A stretch of DNA of 64,000 nucleotides from Pseudomonas sp. efr-133-TYG-5 (GTDB lineage Bacteria; Pseudomonadota; Gammaproteobacteria; Pseudomonadales; Pseudomonadaceae), in assembly GCF_030209175.1 (NCBI RefSeq), contig NZ_JARVSM010000001.1:2170001-2234000 (forward strand). The letters run 5' to 3'. Each line of letters opens with the position of its first letter. Positions within the stretch are counted from its first letter, which is position 1. Below are positions 38,454 through 47,494 of this stretch, piece after piece. Both the position numbers and the translations under genes were made by a program. The notes beneath the pieces are model-generated. The model did no database searches, had not been told where the DNA came from, and saw nothing but the letters and a program-made list of their open reading frames with translations.

Positions 38454-40085
38454 CTATTTGACCTGACCGAGATTGGCCTCGCTCAAGTCCAGTTCGCCAA
38501 GCACCTCACGCAGCACGTCATCACCGATCTGGTGCTGACGGCTGAGGCTGTACAGTTCCAGACGCTGCGCGCGCAGGGCCTTGAGCCGCAGGCGGCGCTC
38601 CAGCAGATCCATCTGGAAGGCCAGCGCCTGGGCTTCGGCCGAGTCGTTGAACACCTCGAGCTGATGGCGATATTCGGACATGATCCGCGCTTTCAGTTCT
38701 GCCGAGAGTGCCGCCTGCGCGGCGTCCTGCGGGATGACCTCCTCGGTTTCCAGCGCATGGATGGCCGCTTCGGCGGTCTTGCGCCAGGCGTCACGGACTT
38801 CCTGGCGCCGTTTGTCGTCCGGGCTTTTTTCGATGCCGCGCAACAACAGCGGCAAGGCAATGCACGCCGCCACCAGCGACAGTAGGATCACCCCGGCGGC
38901 GATGAAGATCAGCAGGTCACGCTCGGGGAATGCCTCGGTGCCCATCAGCATCGGCACCGACATCACACCGGCCAGCGTCACCGCCCCGCGCACACCACCG
39001 ACCGTCAGCAGCCAGCAGGAGCGTGCGGTAGGCACCTGGGTCAGATCGCCCTTGCCGCGCAACCGCCGCAACAGCACCGACAAACGCCAGATGCTCTGTA
39101 CCCAGACAAACCGCAACAGCACCAGGGCGAGGAAAATCGCCAGGACGTCGAGGCAGCGGTAGAACAGCGTCGGCCACAACGACGGTTCGTGGCTGACCAC
39201 CGCTTTGATGATGTCCGGCAATTGCAGGCCGAGCAGGAGGAAGATCAGCCCGTTGAAAGCGAACTCCAGCAACGACCAGACGCTGCGATTGAGCAGACGG
39301 GTGCTGGTCTGCCGAGGCAACAGATCGAGCCAGCTCTGCATCATCCCCGCCGCGACCGCCGAGAGGATGCCCGAGGCCCCCAGCCGTTCCGCCAGCACAT
39401 ACGCGGCGAACGGCAGGAGCAACATGAACACCACGTGAGTCGCCGGATCATCCCAGCCACGGGCGATCATCCACGCGCGCAAGCGCCCGACCAGCCAGCT
39501 CAGCGCCACGCCGACCGCCAGCCCGCCGAGCGCCACCAGGACGAAGGTCAGGCTGGCATTGGCCAGGGAAAACGCCCCGGTCACCGCGGCGGCGAGGGCA
39601 AACTTGAACGTCACCAAGCCCGACGCGTCATTCATCAGCGCCTCGCCCTGCAACATGTGCATCAGCGGCGTGGGCAAGCGGTTCTGGGCAATCGCCGACA
39701 CCGCCACGGCGTCGGTCGGCGACAGCACCGCCGCCAGCGCAAACGCGACGGGCAGTGGAATGGTCGGCAGCAGCCAGTGAATGAAGTATCCGGCGCCGAC
39801 CACCGTGAACAGCACCAGGCCCACGGCCAGGGTCAGCACCGGCCCGCGCAGGCGCCACAATTCGCGCTTGGGCATGCGCCAGCCGTCGGAGAACAACAGC
39901 GGCGGCAGGAACAGAAACAGGAACAATTCGGGATCGAGGGCGACGTGCAGGCCGAGGGTCGGCCACGCCAGCAAGGCGCCGGCGGCAATCTGCACCAGGG
40001 GCAGCGGCAACGGGATGACCCGTCCGACCAGTCGCGAAACGCTGACCAGCATCAGCAGGATGAGGACGGTATAAGCGGTTTGCAT
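38454..40085 (-). CDS. Na+/H+ antiporter, CPA1 family
   Basis: The 543-residue protein has about 11-12 hydrophobic segments in its first 400 residues and a charged cytoplasmic C-terminal tail of about 130 residues. The motifs FLFLPPLLFSDGW and LSPTDAVAV, and GEALMNDASGLV with its Asn-Asp pair, are typical of NhaP/YjcE-type CPA1 exchangers. It runs convergent to the protease genes, whose last stop is only 12 bases away. Transported ion (Na+, K+ or Li+) cannot be told from the sequence. Confidence 0.9.
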   Translation of the reverse strand: MQTAYTVLILLMLVSVSRLVGRVIPLPLPLVQIAAGALLAWPTLGLHVALDPELFLFLFLPPLLFSDGWRMPKRELWRLRGPVLTLAVGLVLFTVVGAGYFIHWLLPTIPLPVAFALAAVLSPTDAVAVSAIAQNRLPTPLMHMLQGEALMNDASGLVTFKFALAAAVTGAFSLANASLTFVLVALGGLAVGVALSWLVGRLRAWMIARGWDDPATHVVFMLLLPFAAYVLAERLGASGILSAVAAGMMQSWLDLLPRQTSTRLLNRSVWSLLEFAFNGLIFLLLGLQLPDIIKAVVSHEPSLWPTLFYRCLDVLAIFLALVLLRFVWVQSIWRLSVLLRRLRGKGDLTQVPTARSCWLLTVGGVRGAVTLAGVMSVPMLMGTEAFPERDLLIFIAAGVILLSLVAACIALPLLLRGIEKSPDDKRRQEVRDAWRKTAEAAIHALETEEVIPQDAAQAALSAELKARIMSEYRHQLEVFNDSAEAQALAFQMDLLERRLRLKALRAQRLELYSLSRQHQIGDDVLREVLGELDLSEANLGQVK

Positions 40086-40187
40086 AAAGCGGAAATCTCA
40101 GACAATCGACAGCGTTGAACTGCCATATTAGCCGCTTAGCATGGCGCTGACCGTTGCACCTATGTCGCAGCCCTGTCGCAAATCCCT

Positions 40188-40277
40188 TGTGGGAGCGGGC
40201 TTGCTCGCGAATGCGCTGTCTCATGCAACAGAGATATTGCCTGACATGACCCCTTCGCGAGCAGGCTCGCTCCCACC
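40188..40277. repeat. REPIN upstream of the ArsC-like gene
   Basis: TGTGGGAGCGGGCTTGCTCGCGA (40188-40210) and its inverted partner TCGCGAGCAGGCTCGCTCCCAC (about 40255-40276) lie in the 290-base gap between the divergent antiporter and ArsC-like genes. GTGGG ends face outward. It sits in what must also be the promoter region of both genes. Nothing else is recognisable in this gap. Confidence 0.85.
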
Positions 40278-40375
40278 GGTTTTGCAGCGTTACGACAACC
40301 GTGGCCGACGAAACGCGTTGGTCATGGCATAATCCCACACCATTTTTTTCCAGCACCTGTAAAGGGGGCAATTCC

Positions 40376-40738
40376 TTGACCGTTTCAAGTAAAACGTTGC
40401 ACCTTTTCGGCATCAAAGCCTGCGACACCATGAAAAAGGCGCGCACCTGGCTCGATGAACACGCTGTCAGCTACGACTTCCACGATTACAAGACCGCCGG
40501 CATCGACCGTGAGCACCTGACCCAATGGTGTGACGAACACGGCTGGCAAACGGTGTTGAACCGCGCCGGCACGACCTTTCGCAAGCTCGACGACGAACGC
40601 AAAGCCGATCTCGACCAGTCGAAAGCCATCGACCTGATGCTCGCCCAACCCTCGATGATCAAGCGCCCGGTGCTCGATCTCGGTGACCGAACCCTGATTG
40701 GCTTCAAGCCAGACATCTACGCGGCCGCGCTCAAGTAA
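40376..40738 (+). CDS. ArsC/Spx-family thioredoxin-fold reductase (YffB-like)
   Basis: The 120-residue protein has a glutaredoxin-like fold with a single N-terminal cysteine (Cys16 in FGIKACDTMKKARTWL) and the family's C-terminal IKRPVLDLGDRTLIGFKPD segment. This places it in the ArsC/Spx/YffB group; arsenate reduction is not implied. I chose the TTG at 40376 because AAAGGGGGC lies just before it and the protein then starts like its relatives; a GTG at 40301 has no ribosome site. It sits 32 bases before dapD and is probably cotranscribed. Confidence 0.85.
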   Translation: MTVSSKTLHLFGIKACDTMKKARTWLDEHAVSYDFHDYKTAGIDREHLTQWCDEHGWQTVLNRAGTTFRKLDDERKADLDQSKAIDLMLAQPSMIKRPVLDLGDRTLIGFKPDIYAAALK

Positions 40739-40770
40739 GCAGCCCGTCATTTATTGCTAGAGGTATTCAC

Positions 40771-41805
40771 ATGTCCAAGTCCCTGTTCAGCATCGCCTTT
40801 GGTGTCGGCACGCAAAATCGTCAAGGCGCGTGGCTGGAAGTGTTCTACGCGCAGCCGCTGCTCAACCCGTCCGCCGAGCTGGTCGCCGCCGTGGCGCCGA
40901 TCCTCGGTTACAGCGAAGGCAACCAGGCCATCACCTTCACCACCGCGCAGGCCGCACAACTGGCAGAAGCGGTCAAAGGCATCGACGCCGTGCAAGGCAA
41001 GCTGCTGACCCGTCTGGCCGAGAGCCACAAGCCGCTGGTCGCCACCCTGCTGGCCGAAGACGCGCAGCTGACCTCGACGCCTGAGGCGTACCTCAAGCTG
41101 CACCTGCTGTCGCACCGTCTGGTCAAGCCGCATGGCGTGAGCCTGGCCGGGATCTTCCCGCTGCTGCCGAACGTGGCCTGGACCAGCCAGGGCGCGATCG
41201 ACCTGAGCGAACTGGCCGAGCTGCAACTCGAAGCCCGTCTGCGTGGCGAGCTGCTGGAAGTGTTCTCGGTGGACAAGTTCCCGAAAATGACCGACTACGT
41301 GGTCCCGGCCGGCGTGCGTATCGCTGACGCCGCGCGTCTGCGCCTGGGTGCGTACGTGGGCGAAGGCACCACCGTGATGCACGAAGGCTTCATCAACTTC
41401 AACGCCGGCACCGAAGGCCCGGGCATGATCGAAGGCCGCGTTTCCGCTGGCGTATTCGTCGGCAAGGGTTCGGACCTGGGCGGCGGCTGCTCGACCATGG
41501 GCACCCTGTCGGGTGGCGGCAACATCGTGATCAAGGTCGGCGAAGGCTGCCTGATCGGCGCCAACGCCGGTATCGGTATCCCGCTGGGCGACCGCAACAC
41601 CGTCGAGTCGGGCCTGTACGTGACCGCCGGCACCAAGGTCGCGCTGCTGGACGAGCACAACAATCTGGTCAAGGTGGTGAAGGCGCGTGAGCTGGCCGGG
41701 CAGACCGACCTGCTGTTCCGTCGCAATTCAGAAACCGGTGCCGTGGAGTGCAAGACCCACAAATCGGCCATCGAACTGAACGAAGCGCTGCACGCTCACA
41801 ACTAA
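40771..41805 (+). CDS. dapD: Tetrahydrodipicolinate N-succinyltransferase
   Basis: DapD succinylates tetrahydrodipicolinate in the succinylase branch of lysine/diaminopimelate synthesis, upstream of DapC and DapE. The 344-residue product is of the long type found in Pseudomonas, with an N-terminal helical part and a left-handed beta-helix (about 180-300) containing GTTVMHEGFINFNAGTEGPG, GGGCSTMGTLSGGG and GANAGIGIPLGD. Confidence 0.96.
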   Translation: MSKSLFSIAFGVGTQNRQGAWLEVFYAQPLLNPSAELVAAVAPILGYSEGNQAITFTTAQAAQLAEAVKGIDAVQGKLLTRLAESHKPLVATLLAEDAQLTSTPEAYLKLHLLSHRLVKPHGVSLAGIFPLLPNVAWTSQGAIDLSELAELQLEARLRGELLEVFSVDKFPKMTDYVVPAGVRIADAARLRLGAYVGEGTTVMHEGFINFNAGTEGPGMIEGRVSAGVFVGKGSDLGGGCSTMGTLSGGGNIVIKVGEGCLIGANAGIGIPLGDRNTVESGLYVTAGTKVALLDEHNNLVKVVKARELAGQTDLLFRRNSETGAVECKTHKSAIELNEALHAHN

Positions 41806-41821
41806 GCAGCACATTGATAAT

Positions 41822-41896
41822 CTGTGGGAGCGAGCTGGCTCGCGAAGCTTTTTGGCGTCCTCGAGGACGCCTTCGCGAGCCAGCTCGCTCCCACAG
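41822..41896. repeat. REPIN with nested palindrome between dapD and csdA
   Basis: A perfect 26-base inverted repeat (41822-41847 with 41871-41896, CTGTGGGAGCGAGCTGGCTC at its left end) encloses a second palindrome, GGCGTCCTCGAGGACGCC (41853-41870). Nearly all of the 75 bases can pair, giving a very stable hairpin or cruciform 16 bases after dapD and 40 before csdA. It likely ends or protects the dapD message. Confidence 0.9.
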
Positions 41897-41936
41897 TGTC
41901 TTGTGTACCCCCGCCCAAGTTCACAGGGCTGAAAAG

Positions 41937-43142
41937 ATGATGATTCCCTCCCTCTGGCGCGCCGATTTTCCAGCCATCGCCGCCCTGCAACGGCAAGACC
42001 AGACCTACCTGGACAACGCCGCCACCACGCAAAAACCCCAGGCCCTGCTCGATGCGCTGGCGCATTACTACGCCAACGGTGCCGCCAACGTGCATCGCGC
42101 GCAGCATCTGCCCGGCGCCCATGCGACGCAGGCGTTCGAAGACAGCCGGCTCAAGGTTGCCCAATGGCTGAATGCCGCAGACAGCGGGCACATCGTCTTC
42201 ACCCACGGCGCCACCAGTGCGCTGAACCTCCTGGCTTATGGCCTCGAGCATCTCTTCCAGCCGGGCGATGAAATTGTCATCAGCGCCCTGGAGCATCACG
42301 CCAACCTGCTGCCGTGGCAGCAACTGGCGCAACGTCGCGAACTGAAACTGGTCATTCTGCCGCTGGACGCCGACGGTCTGATCGACCTCGGCGCCGCCCT
42401 GCGCCTGATCGGTCCGCGCACGCGCTTGCTGGCGGTCAGCCAGTTGTCCAACGTGCTCGGTGCCTGGCAACCGCTGCCGGCGCTGCTGGCGATGGCCAAG
42501 GCGCAGAACGCTCTGACCGTGGTCGATGGCGCGCAGGGCGTGGTGCACGGACGGCATGACGTGCAGGCCCTGGGCTGCGACTTTTATGTGTTCTCCAGCC
42601 ACAAGCTGTACGGCCCCGACGGTCTCGGCGTGCTGTTCGGGCGCCATCGTGCGCTTGCACAACTGAAACCGTGGCAGTTCGGCGGCGAAATGGTGATGGA
42701 AGCCCATTACCACGACGCACGCTTTCGTCCGGCACCGCTGGGTTTCGAAGCGGGCACACCACCGATCGCCAGCGTGATCGGCCTCGGCGCGACCCTCGAT
42801 TACCTCGCCGGGCTGGATGCGGACGCGGTAGCCGCCCACGAAGCGGCGCTGCACGACTACCTGCTGCGCGGCCTCGCCGCGCGCAACGGCATTCGCCTGC
42901 TCGGCAAGCCGCAACTGGCGCTGGCCAGTTTTGTCGTCGAAGGCGTGCACAACGCCGATCTCGCGCACCTGCTGACCGAGCAAGGCATCGCCGTACGCGC
43001 CGGGCACCACTGCGCCATGCCGTTGCTGAAAAGCTTCGAACTGGCCGGAGCGATTCGTGTGTCGCTGGCGCTGTACAACGATTCCGAAGATCTGGAGCGC
43101 TTCTTTGAAGCGCTGGATCAGGCCCTGGAGCTGTTGCGATGA
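41937..43142 (+). CDS. csdA: Cysteine desulfurase (SufS/CsdA type)
   Basis: CsdA takes sulfur from cysteine as a persulfide and passes it to a SufE-type acceptor, encoded next. The 401-residue aminotransferase class V protein has NAATTQKPQALLDAL near its start, the pyridoxal-phosphate lysine Lys223 in FSSHKLYGPDGLG and the catalytic Cys359 in AGHHCAMPLL, the short-loop context of group II desulfurases. Tandem ATGs (41937, 41940) make the first residue ambiguous. It overlaps csdE by four bases. Confidence 0.94.
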   Translation: MMIPSLWRADFPAIAALQRQDQTYLDNAATTQKPQALLDALAHYYANGAANVHRAQHLPGAHATQAFEDSRLKVAQWLNAADSGHIVFTHGATSALNLLAYGLEHLFQPGDEIVISALEHHANLLPWQQLAQRRELKLVILPLDADGLIDLGAALRLIGPRTRLLAVSQLSNVLGAWQPLPALLAMAKAQNALTVVDGAQGVVHGRHDVQALGCDFYVFSSHKLYGPDGLGVLFGRHRALAQLKPWQFGGEMVMEAHYHDARFRPAPLGFEAGTPPIASVIGLGATLDYLAGLDADAVAAHEAALHDYLLRGLAARNGIRLLGKPQLALASFVVEGVHNADLAHLLTEQGIAVRAGHHCAMPLLKSFELAGAIRVSLALYNDSEDLERFFEALDQALELLR

Positions 43143-43543
43143 GCCTGCCGGTCGAAGCCGCCGAAGCGCTGCAAACGTTTCACAACGCCGCCGGTTGGGA
43201 ACAACGGGCGCGGCTGTTGATGCAGTTCGGCGATCGTCTGCCGCCGTTGAGCGATGCCGACCAATGCGACGCCAATCGGGTGCACGGCTGTGAGAGCCAG
43301 GTGTGGCTGGTGGGCGAGTTGCGCGACGGTCACTGGCAATTCGCAGCGAGCAGCGATGCGCGGCTGATTCGCGGATTGGTGGCGTTGCTGCTGGTGCGGG
43401 TCAACGGCTTGTCGGCCGCTGAATTGCAGCAGGTTGATCTGCCGGACTGGTTCAATCAGCTAGGTCTTTCGCGGCAACTCTCGCCATCGCGCAGCAATGG
43501 CTTGAATGCCGTGCTCAAGCGGATGAATGAGTTGGCCGATTAA
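43139..43543 (+). CDS. csdE: SufE-family sulfur acceptor CsdE
   Basis: The 134-residue protein is of the SufE fold, with the acceptor cysteine Cys51 in NRVHGCESQVWL, the position and context of E. coli SufE Cys51. It overlaps csdA (ATGA), so sulfur donor and acceptor are made together. The nearby tcdA makes this the csdA-csdE-csdL set, linked in E. coli to formation of cyclic t6A in tRNA. Confidence 0.92.
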   Translation: MSLPVEAAEALQTFHNAAGWEQRARLLMQFGDRLPPLSDADQCDANRVHGCESQVWLVGELRDGHWQFAASSDARLIRGLVALLLVRVNGLSAAELQQVDLPDWFNQLGLSRQLSPSRSNGLNAVLKRMNELAD

Positions 43544-43547
43544 TCGC

Positions 43548-43613
43548 TTTCGCGAGCAGGCTCGCTCCCACAGGGGAATGCATTTCAATGTGGGAGCGAG
43601 CCTGCTCGCGAAG
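43548..43613. repeat. REPIN between convergent csdE and tcdA
   Basis: TTCGCGAGCAGGCTCGCTCC (from 43549) and the inverted copy ending GAAG at 43613 fill the gap between the convergent ends of csdE and tcdA, with a spacer of under 20 bases. GTGGG ends face inward. It can act as a shared transcript end. Confidence 0.85.
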
Positions 43614-43631
43614 AGGTCCTAAGCCGCAGAA

Positions 43632-44444
43632 TCAAGCCTGCGGCTTGGCCCGATCCGCCGGGCGCCGCACACCCGCGACAATCTTGTCCACCGCCTTGGT
43701 CGCCGCGACCATGCCGAACGTCGCCGTGACCATCATCACCGCGCCAAAGCCGCCCGCGCAGTCCAGCTTGACCCCGTCGCCGACAAAACTCTTCTGCAGG
43801 CAAATGCTGCCATCCGGTTTCGGGTAGCGCAGTTGTTCGGTGGAGAACACGCACGGCACGCTGTAATGGCGGGTGACGGTGCGCGAGAAGCCGTAGTCGC
43901 GGCGCAGGGTCGAACGCACTTTCGAGGCCAGCGGATCGTTGAAGGTGCGGTTCAGATCGCAGACCTGGATCAGCGTCGGATCGATCTGCCCGCCGGCGCC
44001 GCCCGTGGTGATGATCTGGATCTTGCGCCGCTTGCACCAGGCAATCAGCGCGGCCTTGGCGTTGACGCTGTCGATGCAGTCGATCACGCAGTCGATGTGC
44101 GGCGTGATGTACTCAGCCATGGTGTCGCGGGTGACGAAATCCGCCACGGCGTGCACGGTGCAGTCCGGGTTGATCCCGCGCAGGCGCTCGGCCATCACCT
44201 CGACCTTGGGTTTGCCGACGGTGCTGTCCAGCGCATGCAACTGGCGGTTGGCATTGCTGACGCAGACGTCGTCGAGGTCGAACAGCGAAATCTCGCCGAC
44301 GCCGCAACGGGCCATGGCTTCCGCCGCCCAGGAGCCGACACCACCGACGCCGACGATCGCCACATGGGCGGCGCGCAGGCGCTCCAGGCCCTCGATGCCA
44401 TACAAACGGGCGATGCCTGCAAACCGCGGATCTTCTGTACTCAT
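43632..44444 (-). CDS. tcdA: tRNA threonylcarbamoyladenosine dehydratase TcdA (CsdL)
   Basis: TcdA is an E1-like enzyme that uses ATP to cyclise t6A37 to ct6A in tRNAs reading ANN codons. The 270-residue product has the Rossmann ATP-binding motif VGVGGVGSWAAEAMARCGV, LFDLDDVCVSNANRQ, DCIDSVNAKAALI and a C-terminal hydrophobic segment. I prefer the ATG at 44444, because GGGG stands eight bases upstream; the ATG at 44450 is too close to that site. It is convergent with csdA-csdE. Confidence 0.93.
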   Translation of the reverse strand: MSTEDPRFAGIARLYGIEGLERLRAAHVAIVGVGGVGSWAAEAMARCGVGEISLFDLDDVCVSNANRQLHALDSTVGKPKVEVMAERLRGINPDCTVHAVADFVTRDTMAEYITPHIDCVIDCIDSVNAKAALIAWCKRRKIQIITTGGAGGQIDPTLIQVCDLNRTFNDPLASKVRSTLRRDYGFSRTVTRHYSVPCVFSTEQLRYPKPDGSICLQKSFVGDGVKLDCAGGFGAVMMVTATFGMVAATKAVDKIVAGVRRPADRAKPQA

Positions 44445-44664
44445 GACCATTACCCCAAAAACCGGCGCGCATTATAGGGCCACGCCGCGACAAGTTTTAA
44501 GCTTCGCGCTAAAAGTGTAAGAACTTAAGTCAAAGCGGGTTGCCCAATATCGGGCATTTCCCTGTCTTGTGTACGACTAGTGGAGTGCCGGTGTAGGATT
44601 CGCGCCCTTTTGGCGTAAGCCGATCCGTTCCTTCGTTCCACAGCCTTTGGAACCCGAAACAGCT

Positions 44665-47256
44665 ATGTCATCGCGTAAATTTGGACTCAACCTGGTGGTG
44701 GTTCTGGCAATCGCCGCCCTGTTCACCGGCTTCTGGGCGCTGATCAACCGCCCGGTTTCTGCGCCGAACTGGCCGGAGCAGATCTCCGGCTTCTCCTACT
44801 CGCCGTTCCAGCAGGGCCAATTCCCACAGAGGGATCAGTATCCCTCCGACGAGGAAATGCGCCGCGACCTGGAAATCATGAGCAAGCTGACGGACAACAT
44901 CCGCATCTACTCGGTCGACGGCACGCTGCAAGACATCCCGAAACTGGCCGAGGAATTCGGCCTGCGCGTGACCCTGGGGATCTGGATCAGCCCCGACCAG
45001 GAACGCAACGAGCGGGAAATCCAGCGCGCCATCGAACTGGCCAACACCTCGCGCAGCGTCGTTCGCGTGGTCGTCGGCAACGAAGCGATCTTCCGCAAGG
45101 AAATCACCGCCGAACAACTCAGCGTCCTGCTCGATCGCGTCCGCGCAGCGGTCAAGGTGCCGGTGACGACCTCCGAACAGTGGCACGTCTGGGAAGAACA
45201 CCCGGAACTGGCCAAGCACGTCGACCTGATCGCCGCGCACGTCCTGCCCTACTGGGAATTCATTCCGGTGGACAAGGCCGGGCAGTTCGTCTTCGACCGC
45301 GCCCGTGACCTGAAAAAACTGTTCCCGAAAAAACCGCTGCTGCTTTCCGAAGTGGGCTGGCCGAGCAACGGCCGCATGCGCGGTGGCGCCGATGCGTCGC
45401 CAGCGGATCAGGCAATCTATTTGCGCACGCTGGTCAACAAACTCAACCGCCAGGGCTTCAACTACTTCGTCATCGAAGCGTTCGACCAGCCGTGGAAGGC
45501 CAGCGATGAAGGTTCGGTCGGCGCGTACTGGGGCGTGTTCAACGCCGCGCGCCAGCAGAAATTCAATTTCGAAGGCCCGGTAGTGGCGATTCCGCAATGG
45601 CGGGTGCTGGCGATCGGCTCGGTGGTGCTGGCGCTGCTTTCGCTGACCCTGCTGATGATCGACGGCTCGGCCCTGCGCCAGCGCGGGCGGACCTTCCTGA
45701 CCTTTATCGCGTTCCTCTGCGGTTCGGTGCTGGTGTGGATCGGTTACGACTACAGCCAGCAATACAGCACCTGGTTCAGTCTGACCGTGGGCTTCCTGCT
45801 CGCGCTCGGTGCGCTGGGCGTGTTCATCGTCCTGCTGACCGAGGCTCACGAACTGGCCGAAGCGGTGTGGATCCACAAGCGCCGGCGTGAATTCCTGCCG
45901 GTGATCGGCGACTCCGACTACCGGCCGAAAGTGTCGATCCATGTGCCCTGCTACAACGAGCCGCCGGAGATGGTCAAACAGACCCTCAACGCCCTGGCCA
46001 ACCTCGACTATCCGGATTTCGAAGTCCTGATCATCGACAACAACACCAAGGACCCGGCAGTGTGGGAGCCGGTGCGCGATTACTGCGCAACCCTCGGCCC
46101 GCGCTTCAAGTTCTTCCACGTCTCGCCCCTGGCCGGGTTCAAGGGCGGCGCGCTGAACTACCTGATTCCGCACACCGCCAAGGACGCCGAAGTGATCGCG
46201 GTGATCGACTCCGACTACTGCGTGCACCCGAACTGGCTCAAGCACATGGTGCCGCACTTCGCCGATCCGAAAATCGCCGTGGTGCAGTCGCCGCAGGATT
46301 ACCGCGACCAGAACGAAAGCACGTTCAAAAAGCTCTGCTACGCCGAATACAAAGGCTTCTTCCACATCGGCATGGTCACGCGCAACGACCGCGACGCGAT
46401 CATTCAGCACGGCACCATGACCATGACCCGGCGTTCGGTTCTGGAAGAACTGGGCTGGGCCGACTGGTGTATCTGCGAAGACGCCGAGCTCGGCCTGCGC
46501 GTGTTCGAAAAAGGCCTGTCGGCGGCGTACTACCACGACAGCTACGGCAAGGGTCTGATGCCGGATACCTTCATCGACTTCAAGAAACAGCGTTTCCGCT
46601 GGGCCTACGGAGCGATCCAGATCATCAAGCGCCACACCCGCAGCCTGCTGCGCGGCAAGGACACCGAGCTGACTCGCGGCCAGCGTTACCACTTCCTCGC
46701 CGGCTGGCTGCCGTGGGTGGCGGATGGCATGAACATCTTCTTTACCGTTGGCGCGTTGCTGTGGTCGGCGGCGATGATCATCGTGCCGCAACGGGTCGAC
46801 CCGCCGCTGCTGATTTTTGCGATTCCACCGCTGGCGCTGTTCGTGTTCAAGGTCGGCAAGATCATCTTCCTCTACCGTCGCGCCGTGGGCGTGAATCTCA
46901 AGGATGCGTTCTGCGCGGCACTGGCCGGGCTGGCGTTGTCGCACACCATCGCCAAAGCGGTGCTGTACGGCTTCTTCACCAGCAGCATTCCGTTCTTCCG
47001 CACGCCGAAAAACGCCGATAACCACGGTTTCTGGGTGGCAATTTCCGAGGCCCGCGAAGAGCTGTTCATCATGCTGCTGCTGTGGGGCGCGGCGCTGGGG
47101 ATCTTCCTGGTGCAGGGCATTCCAAGCAACGACATGCGCTTCTGGGTGGCCATGCTGCTGGTGCAGTCGCTGCCCTACGTGGCGGCGCTGATCATGGCGT
47201 TCCTCTCGTCGCTGCCGAAACCGGCCACTGCGCCGGAAGCGGCACCGGCGGTCTAA
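44665..47256 (+). CDS. ndvB: NdvB-like beta-glucan synthase: GH17 domain fused to GT2 glycosyltransferase
   Basis: The 863-residue protein joins three parts. An N-terminal membrane helix (about 8-28) leads into a GH17 beta-1,3-glucanase-like domain (about 35-300) with VVGNEAIF (Glu140) and LLSEVGWPSNG (Glu229), the expected acid/base and nucleophile. After two or three membrane helices comes a GT2 domain (about 420-660) with VSIHVPCYNEPPE, VIAVIDSDYC, ICEDAELGLRVFEKG and QRFRWAYGAIQI. More membrane helices follow. P. aeruginosa NdvB has this architecture, makes cyclic beta-1,3-glucans and is also followed by dapE and rlmA, from memory. The start ATG gives the membrane anchor. Confidence 0.9.
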   Translation: MSSRKFGLNLVVVLAIAALFTGFWALINRPVSAPNWPEQISGFSYSPFQQGQFPQRDQYPSDEEMRRDLEIMSKLTDNIRIYSVDGTLQDIPKLAEEFGLRVTLGIWISPDQERNEREIQRAIELANTSRSVVRVVVGNEAIFRKEITAEQLSVLLDRVRAAVKVPVTTSEQWHVWEEHPELAKHVDLIAAHVLPYWEFIPVDKAGQFVFDRARDLKKLFPKKPLLLSEVGWPSNGRMRGGADASPADQAIYLRTLVNKLNRQGFNYFVIEAFDQPWKASDEGSVGAYWGVFNAARQQKFNFEGPVVAIPQWRVLAIGSVVLALLSLTLLMIDGSALRQRGRTFLTFIAFLCGSVLVWIGYDYSQQYSTWFSLTVGFLLALGALGVFIVLLTEAHELAEAVWIHKRRREFLPVIGDSDYRPKVSIHVPCYNEPPEMVKQTLNALANLDYPDFEVLIIDNNTKDPAVWEPVRDYCATLGPRFKFFHVSPLAGFKGGALNYLIPHTAKDAEVIAVIDSDYCVHPNWLKHMVPHFADPKIAVVQSPQDYRDQNESTFKKLCYAEYKGFFHIGMVTRNDRDAIIQHGTMTMTRRSVLEELGWADWCICEDAELGLRVFEKGLSAAYYHDSYGKGLMPDTFIDFKKQRFRWAYGAIQIIKRHTRSLLRGKDTELTRGQRYHFLAGWLPWVADGMNIFFTVGALLWSAAMIIVPQRVDPPLLIFAIPPLALFVFKVGKIIFLYRRAVGVNLKDAFCAALAGLALSHTIAKAVLYGFFTSSIPFFRTPKNADNHGFWVAISEAREELFIMLLLWGAALGIFLVQGIPSNDMRFWVAMLLVQSLPYVAALIMAFLSSLPKPATAPEAAPAV

Positions 47257-47273
47257 ATCCTGCGCGAAGCACT

Positions 47274-47304
47274 AAACGGCGGCCAATGGTCGCCGTTTTG
47301 CTTT
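47274..47304 (+). terminator. Intrinsic terminator after ndvB
   Basis: AAACGGCG (47274-47281) pairs with CGCCGTTT (47291-47298), and the inner GCC/GGT extends the stem to 11 pairs with a three-base loop. TTTTGCTTT follows. It starts 18 bases after the ndvB stop. Confidence 0.8.
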
Positions 47305-47366
47305 AAGATAACCGCCATTTTGCGGGGCTTGGCGGGATACCGGTCTGACTGACCGCCCCCTATCCC

Positions 47367-47457
47367 CTGTGGGAGCGAGCCTGCTCGCGAAGGCTTTGTA
47401 ACATTCAACCTTTATGTTGACTGACACAGCGCATTCGCGAGCAGGCTCGCTCCCACA
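47367..47457. repeat. REPIN between ndvB and dapE
   Basis: CTGTGGGAGCGAGCCTGCTC (from 47367) and the inverted copy ending CTCCCACA at about 47457 flank a 42-base AT-richer spacer. GTGGG ends face outward. The pair lies after the ndvB terminator and 38 bases before dapE. Confidence 0.85.
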
Positions 47458-47494
47458 TTGGCCCTCGCTCAAATTCATGACCCCGGAGTTTTCC

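Noticed and set aside
40301..40375. GTG start at 40301 for the ArsC-like gene
   Set aside because: No ribosome site, and the extra 25 residues do not resemble the family. The TTG at 40376 has a strong purine-rich site and gives the expected N-terminus.
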